This document shows, in pieces, positions 1 to 6,469 of a stretch of 14,127 nt of DNA; within the stretch, counting starts at the first letter, position 1; each line of letters begins with the position of its first letter. The notes beneath the pieces are model-generated. The model saw nothing but the letters and a program-made list of their open reading frames with translations. It did no database searches and was not told the DNA's origin. The stretch is from Chloroflexi bacterium UBA5177 (GTDB lineage: Bacteria > Chloroflexota > UBA5177): NCBI GenBank assembly GCA_002413265.1, contig DHWR01000119.1, forward strand, positions 727 to 14,853, given 5' to 3'. Position numbers and translations under genes: made by a program.

Positions 1-1074
1 GCCGCGCTGCTGCAGCGTCAGGGCTACGACGTGGTCGGCATCACCATGCAGATCTGGCACCGCTCCCAGACCTTCGAGGACCCGGGCGCGATGCAAGGTT
101 GCTGCACCATCGACGCCGTCGACGACGCTCGGCGTGTCGCGGCCCGGCTGGGCATTCCCTACTACGTTCCCAACTTTCGCGATGAGTTTGCGCACTCGGT
201 GGTCGACGACTTCGCGGCCGAGTATCTCGAGGGCCGGACTCCCAACCCTTGCGTGCGCTGCAATCAGTTCGTGCGCTTCGACGGCTTGCTGCGTCGTGCC
301 GACGAGCTTGGGATCGACTACGTGGCTACGGGCCATTACGCTCGGGTCGAGCTGGACCCCGAGAGCGGAGAGCACGTTCTAAAGAAGGCCATAGATCCGG
401 CCAAGGATCAGTCCTACATGCTGCACACGCTCCGGCAGCATCATCTGAAGCGGATCAAGTTTCCGCTTGGCGGCAACACGAAGCTGGAGACGCGGCAGCT
501 GGCTCGGGACTTCGAGCTCCCGGTCGCGGAGAAGCCGGACAGCCAGGAGATTTGCTTCGTAGCCGGCAAGAACTACAAGGCGTTCCTGCGCGAGTATGTG
601 GGCGCGGTGCCTCGTCCCGGGGAGATCGTGGACGCCGGGGGTTCGGTGCTCGGCACGCATAACGGTATTCATGAGTTCACGATTGGGCAGCGGAAGGGGT
701 TGGGGATTGCCGCAGCGCAGCCGCTGTACGTGATTGCGCTCAATCCCAAGGACAATCTTGTGGTGGTCGGCGAACGGGAGGAAGCCATGGCTTCGGGTCT
801 CACCTGCTCCCGACTCTCCTTTACCGGTTCACGATCAGCAGACGAGTTCGACTCTACGATCAAGGTTCGATACCGCACGCCGGATCGCCCAGGTAGGGTC
901 AGGCTGCTGGAGCCTGACAGGGCCAGAGTGCTCTTCGACAAGCCGATCTGGGGAGTTGCTCCTGGCCAGTTGGCGGTGTTTTATGAGGGTGACACCGTGC
1001 TAGGTGGCGGCACGATCGACGAATCGCTCGTCGGGACACCGACCGCCGCTTCAACTCCTGCTTCCAACTGCTGA
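1..1074 (+). CDS. mnmA: tRNA-specific 2-thiouridylase MnmA (5' end cut off by window)
   Basis: MnmA uses ATP and a sulfur carrier to thiolate U34 in the wobble position of Lys, Glu and Gln tRNAs in the cytoplasm. The reading frame is open from base 1 and ends at TGA 1072-1074. The first visible residues (AALLQRQGYDVVG) follow directly after where the family's PP-loop motif SGGVDSS should be, so only about 20 N-terminal residues are missing. Family hallmarks are present: PNPCVRCNQFVRF carries the first catalytic cysteine, ATGHYAR and DQSYML lie in the tRNA/ATP-binding core, and DSQEICFVAG carries the second catalytic cysteine. The beta-barrel C-terminal region (GQRKGLGI onward) is complete. 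A GCCTID motif replaces the usual sequence after the first strand, as in several non-proteobacterial MnmA. It converges on the gene at 1115-1849 with a 40-base gap. Identity is secure; the true start lies outside the window. Confidence 0.96.
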   Translation, partial: AALLQRQGYDVVGITMQIWHRSQTFEDPGAMQGCCTIDAVDDARRVAARLGIPYYVPNFRDEFAHSVVDDFAAEYLEGRTPNPCVRCNQFVRFDGLLRRADELGIDYVATGHYARVELDPESGEHVLKKAIDPAKDQSYMLHTLRQHHLKRIKFPLGGNTKLETRQLARDFELPVAEKPDSQEICFVAGKNYKAFLREYVGAVPRPGEIVDAGGSVLGTHNGIHEFTIGQRKGLGIAAAQPLYVIALNPKDNLVVVGEREEAMASGLTCSRLSFTGSRSADEFDSTIKVRYRTPDRPGRVRLLEPDRARVLFDKPIWGVAPGQLAVFYEGDTVLGGGTIDESLVGTPTAASTPASNC

Positions 1075-1114
1075 CCTGGTCGCCCCCTGATCGCGCTTGA
1101 ACCTGGCAGGATAC

Positions 1115-1849
1115 CTAGGATCCGGGATTGACTCCACATCCGACACAGCGGTAGACGGTATCGATCGAGATTGCGTCCGGATGATAGTCGATGTTGGACA
1201 GTAACCGGCGAGGCGGTCCTCCGGTCAAACCGACTCTCAAGAGGGTGGAGCTGAAGCCGGTCTTCAGTCTGCAGGTGCGGCCGAACGCGATGGCTCGGGC
1301 ACCGCTTATCCACGCCGACTGGGAGAGGACACAGTTCGATGGCGACGAAACAGGCACGAGGTGCCCCTGCAGCGTGAGGGTGTCTTCGACCCAGAAGCCC
1401 TGGCCGGGATCGAGGACCAAGTAGCGGCCATCCGGGGACCCAAACATGTGAGTTGCGCCGTCGAGATGCGCGGCAGGCGCGGGGCGGCCCTGTACTCTTG
1501 CCCGCGTTCCGATGACGAGACGCGCAGCATTTACGGACGGCGACGTTTGCATGGTTGCCTCCCAGATACCCGATATGCGGACCCCTCCCCCGGACGTGGC
1601 CAGGAAGATTTGCTTGTCGTCGACGCCGATCAGAGTTGCCGGCAGAATGCGAGACCCAATGGGCTGCCTTCCTTCAACCGCGCGAGCAGGAGCGCCCGAA
1701 GAGCGGCGGATGATGACAAGGCAATACGTGTATACCTCGCGGCGACCCTTGGAAGGACAGTTCACGACCACGTGCCTGTATGGCATTCCAGGGTTCGATC
1801 GTTGCGATCGCACCAGTATCCGTGCTATGCGCAGACCAGCTTTATGCAA
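1115..1849 (-). CDS. hypothetical protein with beta-propeller-like segment
   Basis: I do not recognise a specific family. The frame encodes 244 aa from a TTG at 1849; a later ATG near 1786 (residue 22) is an alternative start and no strong ribosome site decides between them. Third codon positions are rich in G/C over the whole length, which supports this strand over the overlapping plus-strand frames. The segment SPDGRYLVLD, then FWVEDTLTLQG, QSAWISGARAIAFG and LLRVGLTGGPPRRLL looks like the repeating strands of TolB/WD40-type propellers, but fewer blades are visible than a full propeller needs. There is no signal peptide or membrane helix in this start model, although related proteins are often exported, so the gene may be 5'-truncated. 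It is transcribed divergently from the cobalamin riboswitch and convergently with mnmA. A degraded gene remains possible. Confidence 0.5.
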   Translation of the reverse strand: MHKAGLRIARILVRSQRSNPGMPYRHVVVNCPSKGRREVYTYCLVIIRRSSGAPARAVEGRQPIGSRILPATLIGVDDKQIFLATSGGGVRISGIWEATMQTSPSVNAARLVIGTRARVQGRPAPAAHLDGATHMFGSPDGRYLVLDPGQGFWVEDTLTLQGHLVPVSSPSNCVLSQSAWISGARAIAFGRTCRLKTGFSSTLLRVGLTGGPPRRLLSNIDYHPDAISIDTVYRCVGCGVNPGS

Positions 1850-1895
1850 CGTCTGCCTGCCGGAATCGCGAGGCTGGCCACAAGAACTTGTGTTA

Positions 1896-2021
1896 GCCTG
1901 AAAAGCAACTGCATAGGGTGGTGAGCTAGGGCAAGTCCGATGAGATGTCGGCGCAGTCCACGCTACTGTATGGCGGCCTGACGGCCGTCGAGCCAGAAAA
2001 CCTATCGCCGCCTTTGCCAGG
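1896..2021 (+). promoter_or_regulatory. cobalamin (B12) riboswitch aptamer
   Basis: The core resembles the cobalamin aptamer (Rfam RF00174). Visible pieces are GGGCAAGTCCG followed by a CCGA/TCGG stem (1937-1940 with 1948-1951), the conserved CGCTACTGTA at 1961-1970, and a variable arm GGCGGCC-TGAC-GGCCGTC (1972-1989) pairing over 7 bp with one G-T. The B12-box-like AGCCAGAAAACCT follows at 1991-2003. The order and spacing match the aptamer. Deviations are an extra or substituted A in GTCCACGC (usual GTCCCGC) and TATCGCC after the box instead of TGCC. The 5' boundary is approximate; CCTG at 1897-1900 could close P1 with CAGG at 2018-2021. It lies in the leader of a class-III substrate-binding protein gene, as expected for B12 uptake. 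Basis: sequence match from memory, no covariance model run. Confidence 0.82.
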
Positions 2022-2070
2022 ACGCCTTCGTTGGTAAAGGGGGGTCGGCGTGGTCAAACCGTGTACCTGA

Positions 2071-2101
2071 CCCCTGTTCATTGAACAGGGGCTTTTGATT
2101 T
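2071..2101 (+). terminator. intrinsic terminator, riboswitch expression platform
   Basis: CCCCTGTTC (2071-2079) pairs perfectly with GAACAGGGG (2083-2091) around an ATT loop and is followed by CTTTTGATTT (2092-2101), a canonical Rho-independent terminator. It lies between the cobalamin aptamer and the start codon at 2174, so it fits transcriptional control by B12. The 5' arm can alternatively pair upstream: GGGGTCGG (2041-2048) with CCTGACCCC (2067-2074) makes an 8-bp helix with one G-T, which would block the terminator. These two mutually exclusive helices are visible directly; the switching behaviour is inferred. Confidence 0.85.
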
Positions 2102-2173
2102 CACCCACGGCTGTCGGTTCGTCATCGACAACCGCGCACCGCACCTAGTACACGTCATCGGAAGAAGGGCAGC

Positions 2174-3202
2174 ATGCACCGCCTTGTCTCTTTGCTATGC
2201 ACGCTCGTCGTCGCGGCAGGCTTCGCCGCGCAGCCTGCCACCGCTCACACTCGGGTCTTCAAAAGCGCCTTCCCCCTCACTATCGTCGACGACCACGGGA
2301 ACACCGTCCATCTCGCGAAAGCGCCCAAGCGGATAGTCTCCCTCGATCCGCGGGACACCGAGACCCTCTTCGCAGTGGGAGCCGAAAAGCTGGTGGTCGG
2401 GGATGGTGGCCAGTACGTGGAGGGGGCAGCCGGCATCTCTCGGCTTTTCAAGTACCCGTCGGAGTGGCCCTCACCCTGGGGACGCGATTATCCCATCCGC
2501 TCCAAGGCTCTACCGCACGTCGAGGGTGGATGTTGCGGCACCCATTTCAACGTGGAGACGATCACTAGCCTTCATCCTGACCTCGTGGTCGCCCCCTACA
2601 GCAAGACCGAGCTGGATACCTTCCAGCAGATTCGAGATCTCGGCTTCAAGGTCGTGATCCTCGATCCGGCCAACTTGAAGCAAATCCTGGGAGACCTCAC
2701 TCTCGCCGGCAGGTTCGCGGGAAATAGAGCGAAGGCAGCGAAAGTGGCGGCGGGGATGAAGACCCAGCTGTCAAGCATCAAGAAAGCGGTGAAGAAGGAG
2801 AAGAACAGCCCGCGGGTGTACTACGAGATCGACGCAACCAACCCCACGCAGCCCTTCACGGCGGGTCCCGGTACCTTCATCGACGAAGCAATCCGCATGG
2901 TTCACGCTCAGAATGTCGCCGACGCTGCCTCCACCTGCTCGGGAACTCTCTGCTACCCGCAGTTCAGCCTGGAGGCATTGGTACGACTCGACCCACAGAT
3001 AATCCTTCTTGGCGACGCGGCCTATGGCACGTCTGCGGCGGATGTGAAGGCGCGCGGCGGCTGGGAAACCATCAGCGCAGTCAAGTCAGGAAAGATCTAT
3101 CCATTCGACGACGAGCTAATCAGCCGGGCCGGGCCGCGCATCGTGGTCGGCATCAAAGCGCTGGCAAAGGACATCCACCCGCAGGCGTTTCGGCAGAAGT
3201 AG
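2174..3202 (+). CDS. periplasmic/secreted ABC transporter substrate-binding protein, probable cobalamin binding (BtuF-like)
   Basis: 342 aa class-III solute-binding protein of the Peripla_BP_2 type (BtuF/FhuD/FepB family), which delivers B12 or iron chelates to an ABC importer. Residues 1-25 form a signal peptide with an AxA-type cleavage site (PATA before HT); there is no lipobox cysteine, so it should be soluble after export. The family N-terminal block is clear: VDDHGNTVHLAKAPKRIVSL followed by TETLFAVGAEKLVVGDG. LHPDLVVAPY marks the middle of lobe 1, and DPQIILLGDA with SGKIYPFDDEL marks lobe 2. Cysteines occur as a CC pair in EGGCCGTHF and in STCSGTLCYP, perhaps disulfides. The start is set by AAGGG four bases before ATG 2174. 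The upstream riboswitch points to cobalamin rather than a siderophore. No permease or ATPase lies nearby: the next gene converges, with stop codons two bases apart. Confidence 0.88.
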   Translation: MHRLVSLLCTLVVAAGFAAQPATAHTRVFKSAFPLTIVDDHGNTVHLAKAPKRIVSLDPRDTETLFAVGAEKLVVGDGGQYVEGAAGISRLFKYPSEWPSPWGRDYPIRSKALPHVEGGCCGTHFNVETITSLHPDLVVAPYSKTELDTFQQIRDLGFKVVILDPANLKQILGDLTLAGRFAGNRAKAAKVAAGMKTQLSSIKKAVKKEKNSPRVYYEIDATNPTQPFTAGPGTFIDEAIRMVHAQNVADAASTCSGTLCYPQFSLEALVRLDPQIILLGDAAYGTSAADVKARGGWETISAVKSGKIYPFDDELISRAGPRIVVGIKALAKDIHPQAFRQK

Positions 3203-3204
3203 GC

Positions 3205-3663
3205 TCAGGAAAGGGTGTCGCCCTCGGGGCCGGAAGCAGGCTTGCCTTTTGCGGCCGGCTGAACCTGCTGCAGTTGGATCTCGTCCAGCTTCCGGCTCAG
3301 GATGTTCAGCTTCATGTTGATGGTGTCGACGTCGCCCTTGTTCGGTACACCGACCGTGTCGAGGAGGACGTTCACCCCGGTGCGCGCGTAGTCCTTCACC
3401 CGTTCGCCGGCGCCCGAGTTGTCGCGCCTAACGTCGTTCACGCGCTCGTTCCACTCGTCCGACACCTTTTCCCCCCGTTCGATGAACCTCTCAACCGTCT
3501 CACCGGCGGTATCGACGACCGTGACCGCTGCGCCGAGACCGGCAAGCAATAGGCGGCGCGTGTACTTCCCCGGATACCAGCGGTCTTCGGTGGCGAGATC
3601 ATCGGCGGTGTCGATGTATCCCTCGACGTCGTTCACAGGTTCATCAAAAGGCTGTTCGTTCAT
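3205..3663 (-). CDS. phasin-like (polyhydroxyalkanoate granule-associated type) protein
   Basis: 152 aa, ATG at 3661-3663 preceded by GGGAG at a normal distance. The N-terminus is acidic, then RRLLLAGLGAAVTVVDTAGE forms a short hydrophobic stretch typical of the granule-associated protein family, followed by a charged amphipathic helix (ERFIERGEKVSDEWNERV). The C-terminus, GVPNKGDVDTINMKLNILSR continuing into KLDEI, matches the conserved ending of phasin-like proteins, where a 'VPTKxDVDxLxxKLxxLxxKLDEL' pattern forms a coiled coil. Known members coat polyester granules or act as membrane or nucleoid-associated coiled coils. No polyester synthase is visible here, so granule binding is inference. 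It lies 42 bases after the udg-like gene on the same strand, probably in one transcript. The stop is two bases from the stop of the convergent substrate-binding protein gene. Confidence 0.65.
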   Translation of the reverse strand: MNEQPFDEPVNDVEGYIDTADDLATEDRWYPGKYTRRLLLAGLGAAVTVVDTAGETVERFIERGEKVSDEWNERVNDVRRDNSGAGERVKDYARTGVNVLLDTVGVPNKGDVDTINMKLNILSRKLDEIQLQQVQPAAKGKPASGPEGDTLS

Positions 3664-3705
3664 GTTTCGCTCCCGGCCTTGCCGACTGTTTCGGCGCGGC
3701 CGTTT

Positions 3706-4371
3706 CTACTCGAACATAGCAGAGGCGGTGCCGGCCAACGCAGAGCCGCCAGAAGCATCGACCGTCTCCGCCTGGTCCGAAGCGAAGAGGTCCCAGACTC
3801 GGCGCACGTGATCCAATCCCTGCCGCAGCAGCGCTCGGTGGCCGTGATCGTTTAGCCAGCGCGAGGCTCCAGACGGGTGCGGCAGTGGAATGTAGAGAAT
3901 ACCGTCGCGCTCGATCTGCCCGCCGATGAGCAGGTCGAGACTGGTGCGGGGAAAGAACCGTTCGATGGCCATTCCTCCCACCAGCAACACCGCGCGCGGA
4001 TCCATCAGCGAAAACTGCGCATCCAAATACGGAGCGCACAACTCTATCTCCTGCCGGCTCGGTCGCCGATCGCCACTCCCCCCACCGGTCCGGCCGGGGA
4101 AGCACTTGGTGACCGCCGTCATGTATACGCGACCGCGGAATTCTTCCTCGTTGATGCCGATACTCGCCATCCAACGGAATAGCTCTTTGCCGGCTCGTCC
4201 CGCGAAGGGTCGCCGGACCTCGAGCTCCGTTACTCCGGGCGCTTGACCTATCAGCATGATGCGGTTGCCGGATTTACCGGCGACGACGGGAGCTGCGCGC
4301 TCGATATAGCCCGCGTCCTGGCACAGCCTGCAGGCCAAAATCCGCGCGTGCAGCTCTTCTACGGCGTCCAT
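3706..4371 (-). CDS. uracil-DNA glycosylase family protein with Fe-S cluster cysteines (family 4-like)
   Basis: 221 aa member of the UDG superfamily, which removes uracil or other damaged bases from DNA to start base-excision repair. Cys14 and Cys17 (CRLC), Cys90 (TAVTKCFPGR) and Cys112 (EIELCAPYL) are placed as the four 4Fe-4S ligands of family 4 and related enzymes. Motif A is GQAPGVTE at residues 42-49, followed by RRPFAGRAGKELF, which matches the family 'PFxGRAG' segment. Motif B is LPHPSGASRWLN at 163-174. The glutamine in GQAPG replaces the glutamate of classic family 4 (GEAPG), so base preference may differ. The last 25 residues or so are low-complexity and probably dispensable. ATG 4369-4371 has no Shine-Dalgarno sequence but has TAGAAT six bases upstream, suggesting a leaderless message. 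It is divergent from glnA and followed by the phasin-like gene. Confidence 0.88.
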   Translation of the reverse strand: MDAVEELHARILACRLCQDAGYIERAAPVVAGKSGNRIMLIGQAPGVTELEVRRPFAGRAGKELFRWMASIGINEEEFRGRVYMTAVTKCFPGRTGGGSGDRRPSRQEIELCAPYLDAQFSLMDPRAVLLVGGMAIERFFPRTSLDLLIGGQIERDGILYIPLPHPSGASRWLNDHGHRALLRQGLDHVRRVWDLFASDQAETVDASGGSALAGTASAMFE

Positions 4372-4377
4372 GGCCGA

Positions 4378-4383
4378 ATTCTA
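4378..4383 (-). promoter_or_regulatory. candidate -10 element of the udg-like gene (leaderless geometry)
   Basis: Read on the minus strand, TAGAAT lies exactly six bases before the ATG at 4371. A start site 6-7 bases after the -10 would fall on or beside the A of ATG, and no Shine-Dalgarno sequence exists between. No clear -35 is visible. The same layout occurs at holB. Confidence 0.45.
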
Positions 4384-4401
4384 GCAACGTCTTGGTTGCT
4401 A
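4382..4401. promoter_or_regulatory. perfect inverted repeat in udg/glnA divergent promoter region (candidate operator)
   Basis: TAGCAAC (4382-4388) and GTTGCTA (4395-4401) are perfect complements around a 6-base spacer GTCTTG. The site lies in the 72-base gap between the divergent udg-like and glnA starts. It touches the TAGAAT -10 on the minus strand and a possible glnA -10 (TATCAT, 4400-4405) on the plus strand. This is the right size and place for a dimeric repressor site. It does not match the Bacillus GlnR/TnrA consensus as I know it, and no T-run follows, so a terminator is unlikely. Confidence 0.5.
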
Positions 4402-4443
4402 TCATCGGTGATCGTCGAGAGCGACAGCAGGGAGAGGACGAAC

Positions 4444-5787
4444 ATGACAACGGATAGCGAACAGGATGTCGTGCAGCGTGCGGAGGACGAGGAGATTCGC
4501 TTCGTAAACCTGCAGTTCACGGACATCATCGGCACCGTGAAAAGCGTGGCGATACCCGTCCATCAATTCGCCGATTCGGTGGAGCACGGCACCTGGTTCG
4601 ATGGCTCGTCCATTGAGGGCTTCGCCCGCATCGCCGAGTCGGATATGTATCTCAAGCCCGACGTCTCGACTTTCCAGGTCATCCCCTGGGAGCACGGCGC
4701 GCAGAAAACCGCTCGGGTGATTTGCGACGTCTTCACGCCGGACGGCGAGCCTTTTCCCGGAGACCCCCGAGAGGTGCTCAAGCGGGTGCTTCGCGACGCC
4801 GTGGAGATGGGATTCGACTACTACACCGGCCCCGAGCTCGAATTCTTCCTGCTGGTTCCCGGCGCCGACGGTCAGGAGGCACCGCTCCCCCACGATCGCG
4901 GGGGCTACTTCGACCTTTCCACGGACCTGGCCATTTCCGTCCGAGCCGAGATGGTCAATGCCTTGCAGGCCCTGGGCATCCAGGTCGAGGCGGCTCACCA
5001 CGAGGTGGCCATAGGCCAGCACGAGATCGATTTCCGCTACGGCCGGGCGTTACAAACCGCCGATAACGCGGTGACCTTCAAGTACACCTTGAAGGCGGTA
5101 GCGCAGCAGCACGGCCTGCACGCGACCTTCATGCCAAAGCCGATCTTTGGTGTGAATGGCTCGGGCATGCATGTCCACCAGAGCCTTTTCCACAAGGACA
5201 CGGAGGACAACGCGTTCGTCGACCTGAATGACGAGTACGGGCTTTCAGACGTCGCCAAACACTTCATCGCCGGACAGCTTACGCACGCCCGGGGCATGTC
5301 AGCCGTTCTGGCTTCTCTGGTCAATTCCTACAAGCGCCTGGTGCCGGGATACGAAGCGCCGGTGTACATCAGCTGGGCGAGGGTGAATCGCTCGGCGCTG
5401 ATCCGAGTGCCGCAGATTACACCGGCAAAGCAGCGGTCGGCACGCATCGAGCTGCGATTCCCTGATCCCAGCGCCAACCCGTACCTGGCCTTCGCCGTGA
5501 TGCTCGCCGCCGGACTCGACGGCATTCGGAGGGAGCTTCCGCTGCCCCCACCCATCGAAGAAAATCTCTATCACTTCAACGAGGAGCGGCGCCGGGAGGC
5601 GGGGATCCAGATGCTGCCCGGTTCGCTGATCGAAGCTGTGGAGGATCTGGAAAGCGATGACGTCATCGCCGCCGGTCTCGGCGAGCATCTCTTCGAGCGC
5701 TTCGTCGAGGCCAAGCGTGAAGAGTGGGACGCGTACCGGATGCAGGTCACGCCATGGGAGCTCGAACGGTACCTGCCGATCGTGTAG
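4444..5787 (+). CDS. glnA: type I glutamine synthetase (GSI-alpha type)
   Basis: 447 aa; makes glutamine from glutamate, ammonia and ATP as a cytoplasmic dodecamer. I start at ATG 4444, preceded by GGGAGAGG (4430-4437); the upstream in-frame extension runs antisense into the udg-like gene and is not plausible. Signatures: WFDGSSIEGF (51-60), PGPELEFFL-type YTGPELEFFLL for metal binding, NGSGMHVHQSLF for ATP and glutamate, and RIELRFPDPSANPYLAFAVM near the C-terminus. The length fits GSI-alpha, without the roughly 25-residue insertion of the adenylylated GSI-beta class. Arg62 in EGFARIAES aligns with the Bacillus Arg62 involved in glutamine feedback inhibition. Tyr occurs in ENLYHFNEE but not in the adenylylation context NLYDLPPEE, so control is probably by feedback and transcription. 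The inverted repeat at 4382-4401 may be its operator. The following gene overlaps its 3' end. Confidence 0.97.
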   Translation: MTTDSEQDVVQRAEDEEIRFVNLQFTDIIGTVKSVAIPVHQFADSVEHGTWFDGSSIEGFARIAESDMYLKPDVSTFQVIPWEHGAQKTARVICDVFTPDGEPFPGDPREVLKRVLRDAVEMGFDYYTGPELEFFLLVPGADGQEAPLPHDRGGYFDLSTDLAISVRAEMVNALQALGIQVEAAHHEVAIGQHEIDFRYGRALQTADNAVTFKYTLKAVAQQHGLHATFMPKPIFGVNGSGMHVHQSLFHKDTEDNAFVDLNDEYGLSDVAKHFIAGQLTHARGMSAVLASLVNSYKRLVPGYEAPVYISWARVNRSALIRVPQITPAKQRSARIELRFPDPSANPYLAFAVMLAAGLDGIRRELPLPPPIEENLYHFNEERRREAGIQMLPGSLIEAVEDLESDDVIAAGLGEHLFERFVEAKREEWDAYRMQVTPWELERYLPIV

Positions 5788-6350
5788 CGAACGCACCAGG
5801 GCTGATCCCGTCAAGACCGGGCAGCCGCATCGTGGTGGTGGGGTCGACTGGAGCCGGTAAGACAAGGCTGGCGCGGCGTCTGGGCCAGATACTCGGCATT
5901 CCGCATGTCGAGCTGGATGAGCTGAATTGGGCGCCGGGCTGGACTATGGTGACCGCGGAAGAGTTTCGAAGGCGAGCTTCAGAGGTGGTGGCCGGAGATG
6001 GCTGGGTAGTGGACGGAAATTACGGGTCGGTTCGAGACATCGTCTGGGGGCACGCCGACTCGATAGTGTGGCTGGATTACGGCCTTCGCACGGTTTGGTG
6101 GCGGCTGTTTCGGCGCACCAGCTATCGGATCCTGTTCCGTCAGGAGCTATGGCACGGCAATCGAGAGACCCTTAGAAATCAGTTTCGGCGGGACAATCTG
6201 TTTCTCTGGGCGGTTCAACATCGAAGGCACAGGCGACCGGAATACCTGCGACTCTTTGCCTCCGGAGAGCCTTCGCATATGACGGTGATTCATCTGCGAT
6301 CACCTCGTCAGACCAGAGAGTGGCTGTCATCCTTAATGCGGGATACCTGA
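5754..6350 (+). CDS. P-loop NTPase, adenylate kinase-like / FlaR-like topology-modulation family
   Basis: 198 aa with this start. VVVGSTGAGKT is a Walker A motif, followed by RLARRLGQILGIPHVELDEL, the usual beginning of small nucleoside/nucleotide-kinase-like P-loop proteins. VVDGNYGSVRDIVWGHADS and then IVWLDYGLRTVWWRLFRRT match the family often annotated 'DNA topology modulation protein FlaR' or 'adenylate kinase'; its substrate is not established. The start is uncertain. ATG 5754 overlaps glnA by 34 bases and gives about 27 residues before the P-loop. GTG 5832 would start right at the first strand of the P-loop, and GTG 5724 overlaps glnA further. Family members usually start only a few residues before the P-loop. 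The overlap suggests co-transcription with glnA. A short stem with a T6 run follows the stop. Confidence 0.78.
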   Translation: MGARTVPADRVANAPGLIPSRPGSRIVVVGSTGAGKTRLARRLGQILGIPHVELDELNWAPGWTMVTAEEFRRRASEVVAGDGWVVDGNYGSVRDIVWGHADSIVWLDYGLRTVWWRLFRRTSYRILFRQELWHGNRETLRNQFRRDNLFLWAVQHRRHRRPEYLRLFASGEPSHMTVIHLRSPRQTREWLSSLMRDT

Positions 6351-6362
6351 TCCATCTTTTTT
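6341..6362 (+). terminator. weak candidate terminator
   Basis: GGAT (6341-6344) can pair with ATCC (6350-6353) across the stop codon of the P-loop gene, and a TTTTTT run follows at 6357-6362. The stem is only 4 bp, so this is tentative; the T-run at the end of the gene is the main reason to note it. Confidence 0.3.
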
Positions 6363-6424
6363 GAGTGCCGGATGGAACGGAGCGTCCCGTGATGATCCGC
6401 ACTCGACGACCCGTGCGCAAGGGC

Positions 6425-6446
6425 GGAACGCCACTCGGGGCGTTCC
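6425..6446. repeat. perfect 8-bp hairpin between convergent genes
   Basis: GGAACGCC (6425-6432) and GGCGTTCC (6439-6446) pair perfectly around ACTCGG. It lies in the 119-base gap between the convergent P-loop gene and the PSP1-C-like gene. No T-run follows on either strand, so if it ends transcription it is not a canonical intrinsic terminator; RNA 3'-end stabilisation is the other option. Confidence 0.5.
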
Positions 6447-6469
6447 CTGCGACCGTCTCGCCGGACCCG

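Noticed and set aside
1075..1114. Terminator between mnmA and the convergent gene
   Set aside because: No stem with a T-run could be found in the 40-base gap; short GGATCC-like palindromes only.
1361..1924. Plus-strand open frame of 187 aa opposite the propeller-like gene
   Set aside because: No recognisable motif and poor codon bias; the minus-strand frame has G/C-rich third positions and propeller-type segments. It also runs into the riboswitch leader.
1926..2144. Minus-strand 72-aa frame
   Set aside because: It lies over the riboswitch aptamer and terminator and has no protein features.
4402..5022. Minus-strand open frame of 206 aa
   Set aside because: Lies antisense within the unmistakable glnA coding sequence and has no domain features; typical shadow frame in GC-rich DNA.
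5299..5865. Minus-strand open frame of 188 aa
   Set aside because: Antisense to the glnA 3' half and the start of the P-loop gene; no family motifs.
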